Assembly (NCBI RefSeq): GCF_900103365.1
Contig: NZ_LT629703.1
Span: 3,224,001 to 3,288,000, forward strand
Direction: 5' to 3'
Origin: Afipia sp. GAS231
GTDB taxonomy: Bacteria; Pseudomonadota; Alphaproteobacteria; Rhizobiales; Xanthobacteraceae
DNA length: 64,000 nt
The notes under the pieces were generated by a model that saw only the letters and a program-made list of their open reading frames with translations, did no database searches and was not told the DNA's origin. The translations under genes and the position numbers were made by a program. Every line of letters starts with the position of its first letter. Positions within the stretch are counted from its first letter, which is position 1. This document shows, piece after piece, positions 59,328-64,000 of this stretch.

Positions 59328-62168
59328 CTAAGCATACCGCCCATGGCAGTGCTTGTACTTCTTGCCGGAATTGCACGGACAATCCTCGTTGCGGCCGACC
59401 TTGCCCCAGCTTGCGGGGTTTTTCGGATCGCGGTCGGCGGCGGCGGTCGCGGGCACCAGCGAGGCGCCGGCGAATGCCATCTCGTCTTCGCCGGTATTGG
59501 GATCGAGCTTGTGCGCCTCCATCGGCGGCAACGGTGGCTGCTGCTCTTCCGGCGGCACGATCTCGACGCGCATCAACTGCGCCGACACCGCTTCGCGCAG
59601 ATGCGCGATCATCGCCTCGAACAGGCTGAACGCCTCCGACTTGTATTCCTGCAGCGGATCGCGCTGGCCGTAGCCGCGCAGGCCGATCACCTGGCGCAGA
59701 TGGTCGAGCATGATCAGGTGTTCGCGCCACAGATGATCCAGCGTCTGCAGCAGAATGGTCTTCTCGACATAGCGCATCACGTCGGGGCCCCATTGCGCGA
59801 CCTTGGCCGCCATGTGCTCGTCGACATGCTTCTCGATGCGCCCGAGCAATTCCTCGTCGGCGATGCCTTCTTCCTTGGCCCACGTCTCGACCGGCAGGTC
59901 GACGTCGAGCACGCGCTTCAATTCGTCCTTCAATCCTGCGACGTCCCACTGCTCGGCATAGGCATGCTCGGGCACGTGCTTGGCGACGACGTCCTCGACG
60001 AACGCATGGCGCATGTCGGCGACCGTCTCGGCGACGCTGTCGTCCTTCATCAGGTCGATGCGCTGGTCGAAGATCACCTTGCGCTGGTCGTTCTGGACGT
60101 TGTCGAACTTCAGCAGATTCTTGCGGATATCGAAGTTGCGGGCCTCGACCTTCTGCTGCGCCTTCTCCAGCGCCTTGTTGATCCAGGGATGGATGATCGC
60201 CTCGCCCTCTTTCAGGCCGAGCCGCGTCAGCATCGAGTCGAGCCGGTCGGATCCGAAGATCCGCATCAAATCGTCTTCCAGCGACAGGAAGAATTTGGAG
60301 CGGCCGGGATCGCCCTGGCGGCCGGAGCGGCCGCGAAGCTGGTTGTCGATGCGGCGGGATTCATGCCGTTCCGAGCCGATGATGTAGAGACCGCCCGGCT
60401 TCCTGATGGTCTTCGCGGGCTTGCCGCCCTTGGCGGGCTCGATCTCGACCTCGTCCTCGGCCTTCAGCACGATCTCGCGGAAACGCTCGACGTCGGCCTT
60501 GATGAGTTCGATCTTGGCGGCCTTCTCGGCCTCGTCGGTAATCCCGGCGGTCTCGTGCAGGATCCGCATCTCGAGCGAACCGCCGAGTTTGATGTCGGTA
60601 CCGCGGCCGGCCATGTTGGTCGCGATCGTGATCGCGCCGGGAACGCCGGCTTCGGCGACGATATAGGCTTCCTGCTCGTGGAAGCGCGCGTTCAGCACCG
60701 CGAACAGTTTGGCCGGCTTGCCGGCGCGGGCGGCGGCATAGAGCTTGTCCATGCCGGATTCGGCGCCGAAATCGATCTGCTTGTAGCCGTGCTGCTTGAG
60801 ATAGTCGGCGATCACTTCCGATTTTTCAATTGACGCCGTGCCGACCAGCACCGGCTGCAGCCGCGCGTTGGCGCGTTCGATCTCGGCCAGGATCGCGGCG
60901 TATTTCTCGTTCTGGGTACGGTAGACCTCGTCGTCCTCGTCCAGACGCGCGATGTTCACATTGGTCGGGATTTCCACGACCTCGAGCTTGTAGATGTCGA
61001 ACAGTTCGTCGGCTTCGGTCAGCGCCGTGCCGGTCATGCCGGCGAGCTTTTCGTACATCCGGAAATAGTTCTGGAAGGTGATCGAGGCCAGCGTCTGGTT
61101 TTCCGGCTGGACCTGGACGTGCTCCTTGGCTTCCAGCGCCTGGTGCAGGCCCTCGGAATAACGGCGGCCCTGCATCATGCGGCCGGTGAACTCGTCGATG
61201 ATGACGACTTCGTCGTCGCGGACGATGTAGTCCTTGTCGCGATTGAACAGCGAGTGGGCGCGCAGCGCCTGGTTGATGTGATGCACGACCGAGACGTTCT
61301 CGACGTCGTAGAGCGATTCACCCTTGAGCTGGCCGGCGTCGCGCAGCAGCGTCTCGATCTTCTCCATGCCGGCTTCGGTCAGCGTCACGGTGCGCTGCTT
61401 CTCGTCGACGTCGTAGTCGGTCTTGTCGAGCTTGGGCAGGAAAGTATCGATGGTGTTGTAGAATTCCGAGCGGTCGTCGAGCGGGCCGGAAATGATCAGC
61501 GGCGTGCGCGCCTCGTCGATCAGGATCGAGTCGACTTCGTCGACGATGGCGTAGAAGTGGCTGCGCTGGACCATGTCCTCGAGCCGGTACTTCATGTTGT
61601 CGCGCAGATAGTCGAAGCCGTATTCGTTGTTGGTGCCGTAGGTGATGTCGCAGGCATAGGAATTCTTGCGCTCGGCATCGTCGAGGCCGTGGACGATCAC
61701 GCCGGTGGTCATGCCGAGGAAGCCGTAGATCTGGCCCATCCATTCGGAGTCGCGCTTGGCGAGGTAGTCGTTGACGGTGACGACGTGGACGCCCTTGCCG
61801 GCGAGCGCGTTGAGATAGACCGCGAGCGTCGCCACCAGCGTCTTGCCTTCGCCGGTCTTCATCTCGGCGATGTCGCCCTCGTGCAGCACCATGCCGCCGA
61901 TCAGCTGGACGTCGAAATGGCGTTGGCCGAGGGTGCGCTTGGCGGCCTCGCGCACGGTGGCGAAGGCCGGGACCAGGATGTCGTCGAGCGTCGTCTTGCC
62001 GTCGGCGAGCTGGGCGCGGAACTCGGCGGTGCGGGCCTTCAGCGCCTCATCCGAGAGTGCTGAGAGCTCGGGCTCCAACGCGTTGATGGCGTTGACGCGG
62101 GACTGATATCCCTTCACCCGCCGGTCGTTGGCGGAGCCGAAAAACTTGCGGGCGAGCGCGCCGATCAT
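59328..62168 (-). CDS. secA: Preprotein translocase ATPase SecA
   Basis: A 946-residue SecA, full length. Visible in order: [20 protein letters not shown] with Walker [21 protein letters not shown] (DEAD-like Walker B and signal region), the second helicase motif [28 protein letters not shown] (arginine finger), and the C-terminal zinc-binding segment [17 protein letters not shown], which binds SecB and lipids. It drives export through SecYEG and is essential. It is divergent from the periplasmic isomerase gene. Confidence 0.98.
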   Translation of the reverse strand: MIGALARKFFGSANDRRVKGYQSRVNAINALEPELSALSDEALKARTAEFRAQLADGKTTLDDILVPAFATVREAAKRTLGQRHFDVQLIGGMVLHEGDIAEMKTGEGKTLVATLAVYLNALAGKGVHVVTVNDYLAKRDSEWMGQIYGFLGMTTGVIVHGLDDAERKNSYACDITYGTNNEYGFDYLRDNMKYRLEDMVQRSHFYAIVDEVDSILIDEARTPLIISGPLDDRSEFYNTIDTFLPKLDKTDYDVDEKQRTVTLTEAGMEKIETLLRDAGQLKGESLYDVENVSVVHHINQALRAHSLFNRDKDYIVRDDEVVIIDEFTGRMMQGRRYSEGLHQALEAKEHVQVQPENQTLASITFQNYFRMYEKLAGMTGTALTEADELFDIYKLEVVEIPTNVNIARLDEDDEVYRTQNEKYAAILAEIERANARLQPVLVGTASIEKSEVIADYLKQHGYKQIDFGAESGMDKLYAAARAGKPAKLFAVLNARFHEQEAYIVAEAGVPGAITIATNMAGRGTDIKLGGSLEMRILHETAGITDEAEKAAKIELIKADVERFREIVLKAEDEVEIEPAKGGKPAKTIRKPGGLYIIGSERHESRRIDNQLRGRSGRQGDPGRSKFFLSLEDDLMRIFGSDRLDSMLTRLGLKEGEAIIHPWINKALEKAQQKVEARNFDIRKNLLKFDNVQNDQRKVIFDQRIDLMKDDSVAETVADMRHAFVEDVVAKHVPEHAYAEQWDVAGLKDELKRVLDVDLPVETWAKEEGIADEELLGRIEKHVDEHMAAKVAQWGPDVMRYVEKTILLQTLDHLWREHLIMLDHLRQVIGLRGYGQRDPLQEYKSEAFSLFEAMIAHLREAVSAQLMRVEIVPPEEQQPPLPPMEAHKLDPNTGEDEMAFAGASLVPATAAADRDPKNPASWGKVGRNEDCPCNSGKKYKHCHGRYA

Positions 62169-62513
62169 GCCAATTCCTGCCTTTGCCGTGCTTGCGTTTC
62201 AGCCGTGACGAGGTCCACCAAGTTGCCTATCAACTCACCGTGACGCGTCGCGGCAAACTCCCCGAGAGGGGGTCATCCGCCTAGTGAGTGGGAATTAGGC
62301 AACCCAAGGTTCAACGGCAAAAACCACAGCAAAATAAGCTTAATACCGTCGATAGGTTCCGGCAGAGATATGGCTGGGCCGGGGGGTTGTCAACGCTCGC
62401 TGTATGTCAAGGAATTCATCATTTTGACAGACTTTTCGCGTTGCCAAGCTCTCACGATTGGGCGAGTGTCCCGCCGCCTTTGGCGTTCCCCTTCTTCAAG
62501 ACAAGGATTTTGC
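62169..62513. other. Divergent promoter region between secA and the parvulin gene
   Basis: About 345 bases. A TTGACA (62423-62428) that may belong to the isomerase promoter is visible, but no good -10 partner at the right distance. No repeat family or terminator is present. Confidence 0.45.
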
Positions 62514-63452
62514 ATGACCTTCCCGTTCCCGGAAACGAAAACCGGCCTGCGCTTCGGCTTGGCCTCCCTGGCCGTGACCGGCTGCCTGGCTGCGCTTTTG
62601 GCCGCCGGCCCGGTCCGCGCCGAGGACAATCCCGTTCTCGCCAAGGTCAACGGCGTGGAAATCCGCCAGAGCGACGTCGCACTTGCCGAAGAAGAGCTCG
62701 GCCCCAGCCTGGCGCAGATGGACCCGGCCACCAAGAAGGACAACGTGCTGTCCTTCCTGATCGACCTGAGGATCGTCGCCAAGGCCGCTGAAGACAAGAA
62801 GGTCGAGAATTCCGAAGACTTCAAGAAGCGGATGGCGTTCACCCGCAGCCGCCTCCTGATGGACAGCCTGCTGGCGACCGAAGGCAAGGCGGCGACCACC
62901 GACGACGCCATGAAGAAGGTCTATGAGGAGGCCTCCAAGCAGATCACCGGCGAACAGGAAGTTCACGCCCGGCACATCCTGGTCGAGACCGAGGACGAGG
63001 CCAAGGCGATCAAGGCCGAACTGGACAAGGGCGGCGATTTCGCCGAGCTGGCCAAGAAGAAGTCCAAGGATCCCGGCGCGTCCGATGGCGGCGATCTCGG
63101 CTTCTTCACCAAGGAGCAGATGGTGCCGGAATTCTCCGCCGTCGCCTTCACCCTCGAGCCCGGCAAGATCTCCGATCCCGTCAAGTCGCAGTTCGGCTGG
63201 CACATCATCAAGGTCGAGGAAAAGCGCAGCCGCAAGGCACCCGATTTCGATCAGGTCAGGGCTCAGATCGAGACCTATGTGACGCGCAAGGCGCAGGCCG
63301 AATACGTCGGCAAACTGCGCGAAGCCGCCAAGATCGAGCGCATGGACAAGCCGGCCGAGACCGCGGCGAAGCCGGATGCCCCCAAGCCTGAAACCGCCCC
63401 GGCGAAGGCCGATGCGGCGAAGGATTCCAAGATGGCGCCGGCGAAGAAGTAA
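62514..63452 (+). CDS. Periplasmic parvulin-type peptidylprolyl isomerase
   Basis: A 312-residue protein. After a signal peptide (FGLASLAVTGCLAALLAAG, cut near residue 38) comes a SurA-like N-terminal helical part (KVNGVEIRQSDVALAEE) and the parvulin domain (about residues 145-240): HARHILVETEDEAKAI, SDGGDLGFFTKEQMVPEF and FGWHIIKVEEK. A Lys/Ala/Pro-rich tail ends the protein. It should assist folding of exported proteins, which fits its place next to secA. ATG 62514 follows AAGGA. Confidence 0.92.
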   Translation: MTFPFPETKTGLRFGLASLAVTGCLAALLAAGPVRAEDNPVLAKVNGVEIRQSDVALAEEELGPSLAQMDPATKKDNVLSFLIDLRIVAKAAEDKKVENSEDFKKRMAFTRSRLLMDSLLATEGKAATTDDAMKKVYEEASKQITGEQEVHARHILVETEDEAKAIKAELDKGGDFAELAKKKSKDPGASDGGDLGFFTKEQMVPEFSAVAFTLEPGKISDPVKSQFGWHIIKVEEKRSRKAPDFDQVRAQIETYVTRKAQAEYVGKLREAAKIERMDKPAETAAKPDAPKPETAPAKADAAKDSKMAPAKK

Positions 63453-63497
63453 AAATTCGCTGTCACTTCTTCGAGACCAATAGTATTTACCATCGTC

Positions 63498-63523
63498 ATG
63501 GCCGGGCCGAAGTGCCCGGCCAT
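63498..63523 (+). terminator. Hairpin after the parvulin gene
   Basis: ATGGCCGGGC / GCCCGGCCAT with a 6-base loop and TCT after it, 45 bases past the stop codon. The stem sequence overlaps in style with family B repeats, so it could be either a terminator or a reduced repeat. Confidence 0.5.
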
Positions 63524-63616
63524 TCTACGTCTGGGGATGCCGTCGACCGGCCCTGAGGACGTGGAAGGCCGGCTTATCCGGACCTGGCGATTGAACCGGT
63601 CGAAGAAGGTGCTCCC

Positions 63617-64000
63617 ATGTCCACCGCTGTCTCTCCCCTCGCCCCGACCGATGTTCCCGATATGCCCGCGATTGCGGGCGTCAGGCTTGCCACCGCGGCG
63701 GCCGGCATCCGCTACAAGGGGCGCACCGACGTGCTGCTGGCCGTCATGGACAAGGGCACGGCCGTCGCCGGCGTCTTCACCCAGTCGAAATGCCCGTCCG
63801 CGCCGGTCGAATGGTGCCGCGCCAAGCTCGGTCCCGGCAAGGCGCGCGCGCTGGTGGTGAATTCCGGCAATGCCAACGCCTTCACCGGCAAGACCGGCCG
63901 GCAGTCGACGGCGCTGACGGCCTCGATCGCCTCGAAAGCGGTCGGCTGCAGCGCCAATGAGATCTTCCTAGCCTCCACCGGCGTGATCGGCGAACCGCTC
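63617..64000 (+). CDS. argJ: ArgJ, glutamate N-acetyltransferase / amino-acid acetyltransferase (N-terminal part)
   Basis: At least 128 residues, continuing off the right edge. The N-terminus [20 protein letters not shown] is typical of ArgJ, followed by [20 protein letters not shown] and the [10 protein letters not shown] segment; the oxyanion region STGVIGEPL lies at the window edge. ArgJ recycles the acetyl group in arginine synthesis and self-cleaves at a Thr beyond this window. The GAAGAAGGT before the ATG is the ribosome binding site. The secA / parvulin / argJ order is usual in Rhizobiales. Confidence 0.95.
   Translation, partial: MSTAVSPLAPTDVPDMPAIAGVRLATAAAGIRYKGRTDVLLAVMDKGTAVAGVFTQSKCPSAPVEWCRAKLGPGKARALVVNSGNANAFTGKTGRQSTALTASIASKAVGCSANEIFLASTGVIGEPL

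Noticed and set aside
59190..60833. Open frame of 547 codons antisense to secA
   Set aside because: It is the antisense of a clearly coding secA and has no domain or ribosome binding site.

Overview
The window is a GC-rich chromosomal segment of an alphaproteobacterium of the Rhizobiales, most likely a Bradyrhizobium-type member of the Nitrobacteraceae. The evidence is the gene neighbourhoods (secA / parvulin isomerase / argJ; carD - fdxA - S4 protein - Suv3-like helicase; aroK-aroB-CorC; cobS-GNAT-cobT), the codon use, and many long intergenic palindromes of the kind seen in these genomes. No rRNA, tRNA, CRISPR array, transposase or integrase of a mobile element was recognised.

Layout. 1-2.4 kb: a secreted-protein fragment, a ketopantoate-reductase-type enzyme, and YidB-like and YeaQ/GlsB-like stress or membrane proteins. 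2.4-12.1 kb: acyl-CoA catabolism (SDR; two acyl-CoA dehydrogenases and an enoyl-CoA hydratase in a row; a second hydratase with a VOC protein; an orphan branched-chain-type substrate-binding protein; a second VOC protein), interrupted by a PKD-like repeat protein. 12.1-25.4 kb: a nuclease-fold protein, an M48 lipoprotein protease, a class III nucleotide cyclase, CarD, ferredoxin FdxA, an S4 protein, a large helicase with a disordered tail, a DUF3108 protein, ribosomal protein L28 with a good promoter and terminator, and a lipoprotein. 25.5-27.4 kb: an AT-richer two-gene cassette (an unknown protein with a nuclease-like D...QFK signature, plus a DUF3800 protein), the clearest accessory insertion here and possibly a defence-type module. 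27.5-45.5 kb: a DUF2235 hydrolase, an outer-membrane protein with three barrel modules in one chain, a 0.8 kb gene-free stretch of repeats holding a candidate structured RNA, a membrane ClpP-fold protein, a flavin monooxygenase, a DUF2336 protein, a luciferase-like and an Old Yellow Enzyme-like oxidoreductase, and the tightly coupled run cobS - GNAT - cobT - phytase-like esterase. 45.6-64 kb: DedA, two divergent citrate-synthase paralogues (one with a fused DNA-binding domain) around a palindromic operator candidate, a J-domain protein, BolA, CorC, aroB, aroK, a 48-residue membrane peptide, xerD, accA, an L,D-transpeptidase, a DUF4431 protein, secA, a periplasmic parvulin and the start of argJ.

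Most unusual at the DNA level: gene ends are followed by at least seven families of long inverted repeats (called A to G here), and several copies carry a second, smaller palindrome inserted inside the larger one. Aligned copies with and without the insert can be compared inside this one window. Six copies of a GCAATTGC-centred island are spread over four host contexts.
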